From: Saprospiraceae bacterium
Lineage (GTDB): Bacteria > Bacteroidota > Bacteroidia > Chitinophagales > Saprospiraceae
Direction: 5' to 3'
NCBI GenBank assembly: GCA_958295895.1
Contig: CATQHI010000002.1
Span: forward strand, 310,001 to 374,000
Length of the DNA: 64,000 nt
A model generated the notes under the pieces. The model was given only the letters and a program-made list of their open reading frames with translations. It was not told the origin of the DNA and searched no databases. Below, piece after piece: positions 1 to 9,658 of the stretch; position 1 is the stretch's first letter; each line of letters begins with the position of its first letter. The position numbers were made by a program, and so were the translations under genes.

Positions 1-353
1 CGGCCGTACTGGCGGGGAGCCATATCGACCACAATGAGTTTCTCGACGAGTGTGGGGTAGGTCAGCGCCGTCTGCATCGCCACCTTGCCACCCATGCTGT
101 GGCCCAGCAGGTGACAGCGGTCGATGGTGAGGGTTTCGAGGAGTTCGGCTACGTCCTGCGCCATGAGGGGGTAGGTCATCTCGTCGGCGTGAGGAGAGCG
201 GCCGTGGTTGCGTAGGTCTACGAGGATTACGGTGTAGTCGGAGGCCCCAGCGGCGGGCCAGGGTCTGCCAGTTGTCGAGGTTGCCGAATAGGCCGTGGAG
301 GATGACTAGGTGGGGGGCCCGGAGTCTCCGTAGGTTTTGTGGTTGAGCTGCAT
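1..353 (-). CDS. alpha/beta hydrolase (YbfF-like), 5' part, runs off window
   Basis: N-terminal part of an alpha/beta-hydrolase-fold esterase; the gene continues beyond the left edge. Starting from ATG at 353, the translation gives the oxyanion-hole region LHGLFGNLDNW, then DLRNHGRSPHADEMTYP, and the nucleophile elbow GHSMGGK. This order and wording resemble the YbfF esterase family. The frame changes by one base near 245-255 (a G/C run between LARRW and SDYT), so the gene as read is broken; I read this as a likely sequence error. Substrate cannot be told. Family confident, exact function not. Confidence 0.75.
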
Positions 354-363
354 GCTATAGGTT

Positions 364-440
364 TAACCACAGAGTCGCACAAAGTGGGGCACAGAGTACT
401 CGGTGTAACTCTGTGCGCTACTCCGTGCTACTCTGTGGTT
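364..440. repeat. palindromic ACCACAGAG-type intergenic repeat
   Basis: Imperfect inverted repeat: aaccacagagt at 364-374 pairs with actctgtggtt at 430-440, with further pairing of gcacagagt/actctgtgc inside. It sits between the hydrolase start and the MscS gene end. Similar arms occur at 37511-37580 and 46923-47003. It would fold as a long hairpin in RNA or single-stranded DNA. Confidence 0.7.
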
Positions 441-450
441 TCAATTTGCT

Positions 451-471
451 TTGCACCTGCGTCCCCGCCCC
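451..471 (+). repeat. dispersed 20-bp repeat, copy 1
   Basis: Copy of the window-wide repeat TTGCACCYGCGNCCCCGCCC, here with GT at the variable position. It lies 7 bases after the MscS stop codon, reading antisense to the repeat consensus on the gene's own strand. Confidence 0.8.
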
Positions 472-477
472 CCCTGC

Positions 478-1938
478 TTAGCCTCTTCTGCGGGTTTGAC
501 CGAGTGGCCATTCGAGGACTGGGTGGTGATGAGGCGGTCCAGACCCTTGCCCGCCACGGATCCAGAGGTCGCGCTGGGGGAAGGGAATCTCGACGCCGCG
601 CTCGCGGGAACATCTTATCAATGGCGAAGCGGACGTCGCTCTTGATGTCCTCGATGCGGATGAGGTCGCGCGACCAGAAGAGGACGTCGAAATCGAGGGA
701 GGAGTTGCCGAAGTCGATGAAGCGCACGATGGGCTTCGGGGTCTTCAGGATGCGGGCGTGCTCATCCACCACCTTGAAGAGGATCTCGCGCACCAGCTCG
801 GTATCGGAGCCGTAAGCCACACCCACCTTGACGTGAAAGCGGGCCTTGCGCTCCACGTGGCTCCAGTTGACGACGTTCTCGCCGATGAGCTTGGAGTTGG
901 GGACGAAGATGATGATGTCGTCGCGGGTCTCTACCGTAGCCGTGCGGGCACCGATTTTGCGCACCGTACCCACTTCATGATCGGCCACCTCCACCACATC
1001 GCCCCACCATGACGCTGCGCTCGAAGAGGATGATGACGCCGCAGATCAGGTCGTTGAAGGTCTGTTGTAGCCCGATACCGATACCTACTAAGAGTGCCGC
1101 CGCCCCCGTCCATAGTACCAGCAGGTCGAAGCCCGCCGCTTGCAGCACCAGCAGCACGCCGACCACGTAGACGAAGTAAGTGATAAGCCGATTGATGGCG
1201 TACTGGCTGCCCGTATCGACCTTCGAGCGGCGCGGTAGTAGGTTCCTAGGACCAGGTTAGTGATGGTCCATGAGCAACAGTCGCAGAAAGAGGAAGATGG
1301 CCGTTGGCCTGCGCCAGATTACCCAGCGTAATCAGGATACTGTCCTCGTTGATGGGCTCGCTAAAGGGATAGAGTACGTACTTACTCAGGCCCGTATCCT
1401 GTAGTATGATGAGGATGGCCAGGGTATACATCAGGGGGCGCACGGCCCGGAAGCGCTCCGTGGTGTCCCGCTCCGCGTCGCGGGTCTGCTGCGTGGCCGT
1501 ATTCTGTAGGTGCGTATGGTGGTAGCGCTGTACGAGCAGCTCCTCGATCAAAATATCGAGCACATTGGCCACGATGAAGGCCAGTAGCGCCCTTGACAAT
1601 CGTGCTGATGCGGTATGGTCAGGTACACCGGTGGCCCGTCCTCGGTCGAGGCCTGCTGGATGGGCTTCGTCGATGAAGGTGATGTCGAGTGTGAAGAATG
1701 CGTAGAATAGCAATGACCAGTAGGCTCACCAGCGAAAAGCGGATCACGGCCCGCACCCGGGTACGGTTCTTCTCCGACACCGACTCGCGGCCGTAGTACC
1801 AGGGCAGCACCTTGCGCAACAGCAGGGGAGTTCGCCCCCAGCAACAGGAAGGCCGCCAGGCCGATCAGCAGTAACTGATGGGCCGTGACCGTAAAGCCAT
1901 TCACGTCGAGCAGCAGGATGTCCCCGTAATCTGTTCAT
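478..1938 (-). pseudogene. MscS-family mechanosensitive ion channel, multiply frameshifted
   Basis: Small-conductance mechanosensitive channel of the inner membrane that opens under membrane tension. Joining frames gives an N-terminal TM segment (TAHQLLLIGLAAFLLLG), further TMs, then the pore and beta-domain: GIGIGLQQTFNDLICGVIIL, ERSVMVGD-VEVADHEVGTVRKIGARTATV and IIIFVPNSKLIGENVVNWS, and a C-terminal alpha/beta domain ending RERGVEIPFPQRDLWIR. At least seven frame changes occur (for example near 605, 1003, 1260-1290, 1700, 1830 and 1928). The conserved protein is intact in sense between breaks and no domain is missing, so sequence errors are likelier than decay. Start is the ATG at 1938; divergent from the adenine deaminase. 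Confidence 0.8.
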
Positions 1939-2023
1939 GGTCGGAGTAAAGTAAGCCGTCTTTTCCGCACGGGATGACAACCCCGCGGCACACCAGCCGT
2001 TGGCCCCAGCAAACGCCTCACGC

Positions 2024-3686
2024 ATGCAGGAGATCAAGGGCCGCTACGTCGATATCGACGCCCGCCAAATTTACGGCGCGGTACTGACCATCAACGCCGC
2101 CGGCCGCATCGAGCGTATCCAACGCGACCCCGAGCGTGACAAACGCGGCTGGTACGTCCTGCCCGGCTTCGTCGACGCCCACGTCCACATCGAATCTAGT
2201 ATGCTGCTGCCCGTAGAGTTTGCTAAACTGGCCGCCGTCCCACGGCACCGTAGCCACCGTCAGCGACCCCCACGAGATCGCCAATGTCATGGGCCTGAAG
2301 GGGGTGGAGTACATGCTCGACAACGCCCGCCACACCCCGCTATCCATCAAATTTCGGCGCCCCCTCCCTGCGTACCAGCTACCGGGGCGGAGACCGCAGG
2401 TGCTACGCTAGATAGCAAGAGCGTAGCCACCCTCCTCGCCCGCCCGGACATCCACTACCTCAGCGAGGTCATGAACTATCCCGGCGTACTCCCAAAAGGA
2501 CCCCGAGGTGATGGCCAAAATCGCCGCCCGCCCACGCTGCCGGTAAGGTCGTAGATGGACATGCCCCCGGCCTACGCGGAGCACAAGCCCAGGCCTACGC
2601 CGCCCGCCCGGCATCACCACCGACCACGAGTGCACCACCGCCGCCGAGGCCGCGATAAGCTGGCCGCCGGTATGAAGATCCTGATCCGCGAGGGCAGCGC
2701 CGCCCGCAACTACCGGGCTTTGGAAGAGCTTATCGACGAGTACCCCGACCGGCTCATGTTCTGCACCGACGACTGCCACCCCGACGACCTGCTGGCCGGC
2801 CACATCAACCGCCTGGTGATCCGGGCAGTACGCGGCGGGGCAACGACCTATACGATGTGCTACGCATCGCCTGCCGCAACCCCGTCGAGCACTACGGCCT
2901 CGATATCGGCCAGCTCCGCGAGGGCGACCGGGCCGACTTCATCCAGGTCGACGACCTACGCCACTTCGGCATCATGGCCACCTACGTCAACGGCCAAAAA
3001 AATCGCTCGCCGAGGCCGGTGCCAACCTCCTGCCCGACTACCGCCCCGAGCCCATCAATAATTTCCACTGTAGTCCGAAGACTCCGGAAGACTTCCGTGC
3101 CGCGCCCGGCCCAGCGGGGGGTAAAATCCGCGTCATCGAGGTCACGGACGGTGAGATCACCACCGGTGCCCTGACCCTTACCCCCGTACTTGACGCTGAG
3201 GCTCGCCCTGTGCCCGCCCCCGAGCGCGACCTCCTCAAAATTGTCGTAGTCAACCGCTACACCGATGCCCCGCCGGCCGTGGGCTTCGTCACAGGCATGA
3301 AGTTGCAGCGCGGTGCCATCGCCAGCAGCGTAGCCCACGATAGCCATAACATCGTCGCCGTAGGGGTGAGTGACGAGGACATCTGCCGCATGGTCAACGC
3401 CGTCATCGCCGAGCGTGGGGGTATTGCGGCCGGTCGCCATGAGTACCTGGAGGTGCTACCGCTGCCGGTAGCCGGTATTATGAGTTTAGATACGGGGCCC
3501 CGGGTGGCCGCGCGCTACGCAGAGCTAAGCGGTTTCGTGCGGCGTAAACTGCGGTGTGGCTTAGAAGCCCCATTTATGACGCTATCGTTTTTAGCGCTGC
3601 TCGTAATCCCAAAGCTTAAGCTGAGTGACCTGGGCGTTTTTGACGGGGAGGGATTCCGGCTGGTAGATCTGTGGGTCGAGGAATAG
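2024..3686 (+). pseudogene. ade: adenine deaminase, multiply frameshifted
   Basis: Amidohydrolase-superfamily enzyme converting adenine to hypoxanthine in purine salvage. Joined frames give the family's signature stretches in order: LPGFVDAHVHIESSMLLP (metal site), [59 protein letters not shown], and the C-terminal MTLSFLALLVIPKLKLSDLG. Total about 550 residues, the usual length. At least seven one-base frame changes are spread through the gene (near 2237, 2355, 2505, 2545, 2600, 2840, 2995). All conserved motifs survive in one frame or another, which argues for sequence errors. ATG 2024 is preferred to the TTG at 2000 because it begins the recognised fold. Confidence 0.85.
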
Positions 3687-3703
3687 ACCTGCGCTATACC
3701 TAA

Positions 3704-3762
3704 GTTAGACTCGTCTCGCAGGCATGACATGCGGCAGCTCTACCCGCGAAGCGGAGTCTAAC
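3704..3762. repeat. inverted repeat between ade and tRNA-Val
   Basis: Arms gttagactc (3704-3712) and gagtctaac (3754-3762) enclose a smaller palindrome, ccgcgaagcgg. It lies between two convergent genes, 17 bases after the ade stop, and may act as a transcription end or be a small repeat unit. Confidence 0.5.
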
Positions 3763-3765
3763 TGA

Positions 3766-3797
3766 AACGCCCCTTCGCTGCAAAGCGAAGAGGCGTT
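3766..3797 (-). terminator. hairpin downstream of tRNA-Val
   Basis: Near-perfect stem: aacgcc-c-cttcgct pairs with agcgaag-aggcgtt around a gcaa loop, starting six bases past the 3' end of the tRNA. No clear T-run follows, so intrinsic termination is only a guess; it could also protect or process the tRNA end. Confidence 0.4.
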
Positions 3798-3802
3798 GAA
3801 CG

Positions 3803-3877
3803 TGGGCAGTGAGGGGCTCGAACCCCCGACCCCCTCGGTGTAAACGAGGTGCTCTGAACCAACTGAGCTAACCGCCC
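3803..3877 (-). tRNA. tRNA-Val (anticodon TAC)
   Basis: On the minus strand the sequence folds as a full cloverleaf. The acceptor stem pairs gggcggt with actgccc, with A as discriminator. The D arm is agctcagttggttcagagc. The anticodon stem cctcg/cgagg has loop tttacac, giving anticodon TAC (Val). The T arm ggggg-ttcgagc-ccctc follows. CCA is not encoded. Confidence 0.95.
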
Positions 3878-3963
3878 TTTCCGGTAAGGGACCGCAAATA
3901 TACAGCCGGTCCCCACAACCGTGCAAGCGAGCCACAAACTTTTACGGATTCTTACGACTTAGC

Positions 3964-3983
3964 CTGCACCTGCGCCCCCGCCC
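3964..3983 (+). repeat. dispersed 20-bp repeat, copy 2
   Basis: Copy with CGCC at the variable part, located between tRNA-Val and the lipoprotein gene, directly upstream of the -7 box at 3992. Confidence 0.7.
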
Positions 3984-3991
3984 GAATGCAC

Positions 3992-3999
3992 TACCTTTG
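3992..3999 (+). promoter_or_regulatory. Bacteroidota -7 box of the lipoprotein gene
   Basis: TACCTTTG matches the Bacteroidota TAnnTTTG -7 element, 18 bases before the ATG at 4018. A convincing -33 TTG element is not seen. Confidence 0.6.
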
Positions 4000-4017
4000 T
4001 GGTCTGAACCGCTAGCC

Positions 4018-4503
4018 ATGAAAGCCCTGCCCTACCTCTTTTTCCTCCTGCTGCTGACTGCCTGCGGCAATGCCGACCAGGACGCCGCCGAGACCGCCCA
4101 GGAACAAGCCACCGTGGCCGCCCAGGAAGCCGCCTATAAGGCCATGATGGACGGCCACGACCGCGTCATGCCCATGATGGGTCGTATCACCCAGGCGCAG
4201 CGCACCATCACCGAGCAGCTCAGTGCCGGTGGGGTAAGTGACGATTACCGCGAGTTGCTCCTGGCCGCCAACGAGCAACTCGAGGACGCCAACGACGGCA
4301 TGATGAACTGGATGAACCGCATCCGCCCCCTCGACGAACTGCGGGAGGAAAACGAGGCCGATGAGGTCATGGACTACATCAGGGAGCAGACCCGCTCGAT
4401 CGCTGACGTAGAGGCCGACATCACCTCCAGCCTGGCCAACGCTAACGAGATTATCCAGGGCGATAATCACGTGCACGACGGTACGGAAGACCACGAGCAC
4501 TAG
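4018..4503 (+). CDS. small lipoprotein, uncharacterised
   Basis: A 161-residue protein of unknown function. The N-terminus MKALPYLFFLLLLTAC is a lipoprotein signal with lipobox LTAC, so it is probably anchored in the cell envelope. The mature part is acidic, Gln/Glu/Met-rich and predicted mostly helical (repeated heptad-like stretches around AAQEAAYKAMMDGHDRVMPMMG), ending in a His-rich tail (HVHDGTEDHEH) that could bind metal; that last point is a guess. ATG at 4018 is chosen because it starts the signal peptide and sits just after the -7 box. The SDR gene begins three bases after its stop. Confidence 0.8.
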   Translation: MKALPYLFFLLLLTACGNADQDAAETAQEQATVAAQEAAYKAMMDGHDRVMPMMGRITQAQRTITEQLSAGGVSDDYRELLLAANEQLEDANDGMMNWMNRIRPLDELREENEADEVMDYIREQTRSIADVEADITSSLANANEIIQGDNHVHDGTEDHEH

Positions 4504-4506
4504 TCC

Positions 4507-5283
4507 GTGGCTGACTACCGCATCCGGTCCCGCTTCGACCTTGCCGGCAAGGTGGCCATCATCACCGGCTCCTCAAAGGGAATCGGGGAGGCCATGGCGC
4601 GTGGCCTGGCTGAGTTCGGGGCCAGCGTAGTGATCAGCTCCCGCAACCAGGAGTCCGTCGATCAAGTCGCCGAGCAGTACCGCGCCGACGGCCTAGAAGC
4701 TACCGCCATCGCCTGCCACATCGGTGATGCCGACGACCGCAAGAAGCTCATCGAGCAAACCATCGTGCGCTACGGCCGCCTCGACATCCTGATCAACAAC
4801 GCGGCCACCAATCCCTACTTCGGTCCCGTCGAAGGCCTCACCGCCGCCGCCTACCAGAAGACCCTGGACGTCAACCTCACCGCCGCCCTGGAGCTCTCCA
4901 ACCTGGCCCTGCCGCACCTACGCGCCTCCGGTGCCGGCTGTGTCATACACATCAGCTCCGTAGAGGGGCTACACGCCAGTGCCAACTTTGCGGCCTACAA
5001 CGTCTCCAAGGCCGGTCTCATTATGCTAGGCAAGAGCCAGGCTACGGAGTGGGCCCGCGACAATGTCCGCGTCAACGTCATCTGCCCCGGCCTGGTCAAG
5101 ACCAAGCTCAGCCGCGCGCTTTGGGAAGACGGGGCCACAGAAAAGCAGATGAAAAAAATGATCCCGCTACGCCGCATGGCCACGCCCGATGAGGTAGCCG
5201 GCGTAGCGGTGTGGCTGGCGAGCCCGGCGGCGAGCTACGTGACGGGGAGTACGGTGGTGGTGGATGGGGGGTTAGTCGGGTAG
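4507..5283 (+). CDS. SDR-family NAD(P)-dependent oxidoreductase
   Basis: A 258-residue classical short-chain dehydrogenase/reductase. It has the cofactor motif TGSSKGIG (20-27), NNAA (97-100), a catalytic Ser near 150 and the YxxxK pair Y164/K168 in AAYNVSK, ending with the usual [11 protein letters not shown]. Overall it resembles the DHRS4/3-oxoacyl-ACP-reductase-like group, but the substrate cannot be told. Start is GTG at 4507, three bases after the lipoprotein stop, so the two are probably co-transcribed. Its 3' end overlaps that of the convergent lptB by 12 bases. Confidence 0.9.
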   Translation: MADYRIRSRFDLAGKVAIITGSSKGIGEAMARGLAEFGASVVISSRNQESVDQVAEQYRADGLEATAIACHIGDADDRKKLIEQTIVRYGRLDILINNAATNPYFGPVEGLTAAAYQKTLDVNLTAALELSNLALPHLRASGAGCVIHISSVEGLHASANFAAYNVSKAGLIMLGKSQATEWARDNVRVNVICPGLVKTKLSRALWEDGATEKQMKKMIPLRRMATPDEVAGVAVWLASPAASYVTGSTVVVDGGLVG

Positions 5284-6018
5284 TTCCATCACCTTCCGCC
5301 GCAGCACGAAATTCTTCCCCAAGTACACCTTGCGCACCATCTCATCCGCCGCCAGCTCCTCGGCCGTGCCGGCTTTAAGGATGTCGCCCTCGAACATGAG
5401 GTAGGCCCGGTCCGTGATACTGAGGGTTTCCTGCACGTTGTGGTCCGTGATGAGGATGCCGATGTTCTTGGTTTTAAGCTTGGCGACGATGTACTGGATG
5501 TCCTCCACGGCGATGGGGTCAATGCCGGCGAAGGGCTCGTCGAGGAGGATGAAGCTCGGATCGGTGGCCAGGGCGCGGGCGATCTCGGTGCGCCGCCGCT
5601 CGCCGCCGCTGAGGGTGTCGCCGTGGCTTTTGCGCACTTTATGGAGGCTGAACTCATCGAGTAGGCTCTCTAGCTTATCGGCGCGCTCCCGCTTATTGAG
5701 GTCGGTCATCTCCAGGACGGCGTAGATGTTGTCCTCGACGCTGAGCTTGCGGAACACAGAGGGCTCTTGCGGTAAGTAGCCGATACCCCGCTGCGCCCGC
5801 TTATACATGGGGAGATCGGTGATGTCGTCGTCGTTGAGGTAGACGCGGCCCGCGTTGGGCTTGATGAAGCCGACGGTCATGTAGAAGGTGGTGGTTTTGC
5901 CGGCACCGTTCGGACCGAGCAGGCCGACGATGTCGCCGCGGTCGACGTGGATACTTACCCCCTTGACCACCGTGCGGCTGCCGTACTTTTTGACCAGATT
6001 TTCACTCTTCAGACGCAT
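5272..6018 (-). CDS. lptB: LPS export ABC transporter ATP-binding protein LptB
   Basis: ATPase of the LptB2FG transporter, which extracts lipopolysaccharide from the inner membrane for delivery to the outer membrane. It is 248 residues, the normal length. Walker [10 protein letters not shown] (35-43), Q-loop near 84 ([12 protein letters not shown] is typical of LptB), signature LSGGE (136-140), Walker [13 protein letters not shown] (156-167) and switch His in ITDHN are all present. It lies 17 bases downstream of htrA on the same strand, suggesting one envelope-biogenesis operon. Confidence 0.95.
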   Translation of the reverse strand: MRLKSENLVKKYGSRTVVKGVSIHVDRGDIVGLLGPNGAGKTTTFYMTVGFIKPNAGRVYLNDDDITDLPMYKRAQRGIGYLPQEPSVFRKLSVEDNIYAVLEMTDLNKRERADKLESLLDEFSLHKVRKSHGDTLSGGERRRTEIARALATDPSFILLDEPFAGIDPIAVEDIQYIVAKLKTKNIGILITDHNVQETLSITDRAYLMFEGDILKAGTAEELAADEMVRKVYLGKNFVLRRKVMELPD

Positions 6019-6035
6019 GCGGGGAGGTGGGTTCT

Positions 6036-7172
6036 ACTGTAGATCAATCTGTAGTTCGCGGTTTTTATTGTTGCGCACCACGCGAGTGCAAGTCGGTCGC
6101 CGGGGCGCGCCCGGCCGATGATCTCGGTCAGTTCGGGTAGGTCGCGGATGGGGCGGCCATCTACGGTGGTGATGAGGTCGTTGACTTCCAGTCCGCCCAG
6201 ATCGGCGGCGGCGCCCGGAAAGACGGCATCCACCAGTACGCCCTCGTTGTGGTCCCGTAGGCCCAGCCGCTCGATGTCGCTTTCGGTAAGTGTAGAGATC
6301 TCCACACCCAGCAGTGCCCGGTGGAAGCTACCGTAGGCGATGAGGTCATCGACGATGCGCTGCACCAGGTTGATTGGGATAGCGAAGCTATAGCCCTGAA
6401 AGCGACCCGTCTTGGAAGCAATGGCCGTGTTGATGCCCAGCAACCGCCCCTCGGCGTCAACCAGCGGACCACCACTATTGCCGGGATTCACGGCCGCGTC
6501 CGTCTGGATGAAACTCTCGATCGCATCCGGGTCGCGCAGGATGCTGAGGCTACGCCCCTTGGCACTTACGATCCCGGCCGTCACGGTACTGGTCAGTCCC
6601 AGCGGACTTCCTACCGCAAGCACCCACTGCCCTGGTTCGGCCTCGTCGGAGTCCGCTACCTCCAGAAAAGGTAGTCCCTCGGCCTCGACCTTTAGCACCG
6701 CCAGGTCGCTCTTCGGTTCCGTGCCGACGATCTCGGCGGTGAAGCGCTGCCGGTCGGCCGTAGTGACCACCACCCGGTCGGCGGCCTGCACTACGTGGTA
6801 GTTCGTGATGATGTAGCCGTCGGCGGAGTAGATCACGCCGGAGCCCTCTCCGCCCGTCGTCCCACTATTTTCCTCGCGCCCGAAGAGGGCCTTCACCGTT
6901 GCCCGGTCGCGGCCCAGCACCCGGGCATCTACGTGCACGACGGCCGGGGTGGCCAGGCGGGCGGCGGGGCGCAGGTCGAGCGTGGCGGTAGGCAGTGGTG
7001 GTAACGCAGCGGTACTGGGGAGCGGACTATCGGCCCAGTACAACGCTTCGTTGGGCCCCGCTCCGGTCAGGGTGTACGGTGCTACTTCCGACCGCCCATC
7101 CACCCACAGCACCACCGCCGCGGCCACAAGGCCACCCAGCACGGCAGAGAAAAGATGGGAGCGAAACTTCAT
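6036..7172 (-). CDS. HtrA/DegP-type periplasmic serine protease, frameshift near C-terminus
   Basis: Envelope-stress serine protease. From ATG 7172: an N-terminal membrane anchor (about residues 5-25), trypsin-like domain with catalytic H126 (TNYHVVQ), D156 (KSDLAVL) and S233 (NPGNSGGPL), then one PDZ domain (about 290-370). A one-base frame change near 6080 diverts the last 17 codons. Restoring it gives RNNKNRELQIDLQ and a stop at 6036, the usual HtrA ending; uncorrected, the frame reads on into lptB to 6009. The upstream in-frame ATG at 7298 is rejected since it lies before the anchor. It precedes lptB by 17 bases. Confidence 0.85.
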
Positions 7173-7242
7173 TGTTAGCAAGCAGGTAGCGGACGGACAC
7201 GGAGCAATTACCGTCCCAAAGTGAACAGGAGATACGCACAAA

Positions 7243-7917
7243 ATGGTTAACGCTTCCCGCACTTTCGGGCAATTCGCTATTTTCACCAGCGTTAGCACCT
7301 ACGCCTCGACCCTTTACCACACCCGCATTGTGACCGCCCAGCAACTCACCGACCTGCTCCAACCCGAGACCCCCCTGGAGGCCCGCTTCCTGGAGGATGC
7401 AGAGTTTCGCCGTGGGCTGATCTGGGGACTACCTCGCTACGGCCACCCCGAGGGCACGATCTGGCGTCACATCCTGGAGGTCAACCGTAACATCGACGCC
7501 CTGCCCGTAGAGCCCACCACCCGGCGTAAGCTGCGCACCATCTGCTGGGTCCACGACACCTTCAAGCACCTGGAGCACCGCGGTAGCCCCCGCGACTGGT
7601 CCAAGCACCACTCCATCTACGCCCGGCAGTTCCTGGCCCGCTTTATCGACGACCCGCTACTGCTCAATGTCGTCGAGCTCCACGATGAGGCCTACTATTG
7701 CTGGCGGCTAGCGCACTTGTACGGCAAGCTCAGTGAGTGCGAGCGGCGTATCGAGCGGCTGCGTAAGCGCGTGGGATCATACTGGCAGCTGTACTACCTC
7801 TTCTTCAAGTGCGATACCTCTACCGGTGACAAGAATCCTGCCCCCCTCCTTTGGTTCGAGCAGCATATGCGGGACATCGAGGTGGTCCACTTCGTCCGCG
7901 GCAAGGCTACCATTTAG
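7243..7917 (+). CDS. HD-domain hydrolase-like protein
   Basis: A protein of up to 224 residues with HD-superfamily features: WRHILEV, then WVHDTFKH (the His-Asp pair), SKHHSIYARQF and VELHDEAYYCW. These are spaced as in metal-dependent phosphohydrolases of the HD fold. The substrate is unknown. Two starts are possible: ATG 7243, preceded by an AGGAG, or GTG 7330 (VTAQQLTDLL), where the conserved-looking part begins; the first 29 residues look like non-conserved extension. It diverges from htrA. Confidence 0.75.
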   Translation: MVNASRTFGQFAIFTSVSTYASTLYHTRIVTAQQLTDLLQPETPLEARFLEDAEFRRGLIWGLPRYGHPEGTIWRHILEVNRNIDALPVEPTTRRKLRTICWVHDTFKHLEHRGSPRDWSKHHSIYARQFLARFIDDPLLLNVVELHDEAYYCWRLAHLYGKLSECERRIERLRKRVGSYWQLYYLFFKCDTSTGDKNPAPLLWFEQHMRDIEVVHFVRGKATI

Positions 7918-7919
7918 TT

Positions 7920-7939
7920 GGGCGGGGCCGCAGGTGCAA
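7920..7939 (-). repeat. dispersed 20-bp repeat, copy 3
   Basis: Exact consensus copy, two bases after the stop codon of the HD-domain gene and just before the stop of the convergent FG-GAP gene. Confidence 0.85.
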
Positions 7940-7941
7940 TA

Positions 7942-9648
7942 TCATTCGAGTGGGCGCAGCAACAGCACGGCGCGGTAAAGTCGATCGTCGTCCGCCCGGC
8001 CGGTCAGGTGACAGGTCGCGGCAGATAGTGGGGGTAGGGACACGGTAGTGACGGGACCCGCCTGCCTGAGTAGTAACCGTCCGTAAGCATCGTACAGGCG
8101 AACGTCGCTTAGCGCACGGCTAAGGTTGATGGTGCCGCCGTGCGAAGGGTTTGGATATACTGCCAGCGGCCGTACTACTGGCTCGTACGTAGCCGTAGTG
8201 CCGCTGGTGGTGACTACCGCGGCGGCACCCTCCGTAAGGTCGTACCGTACATCCGTGACCAGGCCGGGGTACGTACTCACCGCTCCGCCGGGCCAGTGCA
8301 CTACTACACTGTCGAGGGTCTCCGCGTTACCCAAGCCCAGGTGTAGTACCCGGTCGTGCTGACTGGCGAAGCTGCCCCCGGCGCGCACCTCAGCAACCTG
8401 CCGGTGGCCCTGCCCCGTCCATACGCTCACGTGGGCTCCGATAGCATCGCGGTTGCCGGTCGTGCCGGTGAGGCGCAGCTTGATCCAGTGGTGGTCGGTA
8501 TTAGGGGTCGCGTTGCGAAACAGTTCGCTGGCCTGCCCGCTGTTGGCGACAACGAGATCGGGCAAGCCGTCACCGTCGAAATCGGCGGTAGCCGCACCGT
8601 AGCCGCTCAAAGGGCTACAAATAATCGCGTCCGGTGTAGTTGCCGCCGAGAATGCCCCGTCGCCGTCGTTGTGGTAAAGGATGTTGTTGTAGCGCTGACC
8701 TCCCACGGCGAAGCTGGTCTCGTTGGCGACGTACAGGTCGGGGCGGCCGTCGAGGTCGTAGTCGAGCCAGGCGGTGCCCCAACCCATGCCCAGGTCATTG
8801 GTGCGGCTATCGAAGCCGAGCTCGCGAAAGGTACCGTCGCCCTGGTTTTGGAGCAGGAAGTTCTCGTAGAGATTAGTGACGTAAAGGTCGAAGTCGCCAT
8901 CGCCATCGTAGTCGGCGGCATCTACGCCCATGCCGTCGCCGACCACGTCCGTTCCGCTCGCGGCACTTACATCGGTAAAAATGCCATCACCCTGATTCTG
9001 GAGCAGTACGTTGGGCTGGTAGCCGTCGTGGACGAGGTAGAGGTCCTGGTCGCCGTCCTGATCGTAGTCGAAGGCTAGGGTACCCATGCCCAGCCCTGTT
9101 TCCGCTGCACCTGCGTTCGCGCCCACTTCTTCAAATTGGAGCTTGCCCAGGTTGCGGTACAACTGATTGGGGGCGTTGAGGCAGCTGAGGTAGAGGTCGA
9201 GCAGCCCATCGTTGTCGTAATCGAAGACGGAGCCGGCCTGCACCGGGGCGTCGAGGGTGATACCGCTACCGGCGGTGATGTCGACAAAGGTACCGCCCTG
9301 CTGCCGGAACAGTCTGCTGGGCTCGGACTTATTGCCGATGAAGACCTCCGGTACGCCGTCGTTGTCTAAATCGGCCCATAGGGAAAGCATGCTATTGCCG
9401 GCTGTAGCGAGCGGGCCTTGCTGACCTACCTCGGTGAAACTGCCGTGCCCGTCGTTATGGTACAACCGGTTGGGCCCGTCGAGGACGGAGAGGAACAGAT
9501 CGGGGGCACCATCCCCATCGTAGTCACATACCGATACCCCCCGTGCCCGCTGCTCCCCCGTGATCCCCGCCTGCTGGGCCACCTCCGAAAAGGGCTGCTG
9601 GGCCGTAAGCAGTAGAGGAAATACGGAAAGGATGAGTAGCGTACGCAT
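7942..9648 (-). CDS. CRTAC1-type FG-GAP/ASPIC-UnbV protein with T9SS sorting domain
   Basis: Secreted 568-residue protein. The signal peptide MRTLLILSVFPLLLTAQ is followed by about eight FG-GAP/VCBS calcium-binding repeats (DYDGDGAPDLFLS, DYDNDGLLDLYLS, DYDQDGDQDLYLV and so on) forming a beta-propeller. An ASPIC/UnbV domain follows (about 400-460, VVVHWPGGAVSTY), then a T9SS type A sorting domain beginning LAVYPNPSHGG and ending RAVLLLRP. This CRTAC1 layout is typical of secreted carbohydrate-associated proteins in this phylum. It starts 10 bases after the SusE/F-like gene and is the last gene of the sus operon. Confidence 0.9.
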   Translation of the reverse strand: MRTLLILSVFPLLLTAQQPFSEVAQQAGITGEQRARGVSVCDYDGDGAPDLFLSVLDGPNRLYHNDGHGSFTEVGQQGPLATAGNSMLSLWADLDNDGVPEVFIGNKSEPSRLFRQQGGTFVDITAGSGITLDAPVQAGSVFDYDNDGLLDLYLSCLNAPNQLYRNLGKLQFEEVGANAGAAETGLGMGTLAFDYDQDGDQDLYLVHDGYQPNVLLQNQGDGIFTDVSAASGTDVVGDGMGVDAADYDGDGDFDLYVTNLYENFLLQNQGDGTFRELGFDSRTNDLGMGWGTAWLDYDLDGRPDLYVANETSFAVGGQRYNNILYHNDGDGAFSAATTPDAIICSPLSGYGAATADFDGDGLPDLVVANSGQASELFRNATPNTDHHWIKLRLTGTTGNRDAIGAHVSVWTGQGHRQVAEVRAGGSFASQHDRVLHLGLGNAETLDSVVVHWPGGAVSTYPGLVTDVRYDLTEGAAAVVTTSGTTATYEPVVRPLAVYPNPSHGGTINLSRALSDVRLYDAYGRLLLRQAGPVTTVSLPPLSAATCHLTGRADDDRLYRAVLLLRPLE

Positions 9649-9658
9649 GGTAGGCAGC

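Noticed and set aside
6060-6100. Programmed frameshift at the end of htrA
   Set aside because: No slippery heptamer with a downstream structure is seen, and the restored frame gives the usual HtrA ending, so an indel error is simpler.
8356-9078. 240-codon plus-strand frame within the FG-GAP gene
   Set aside because: It is the reverse reading of regular calcium-binding repeats; its Val/Ala-rich product follows from that periodicity.
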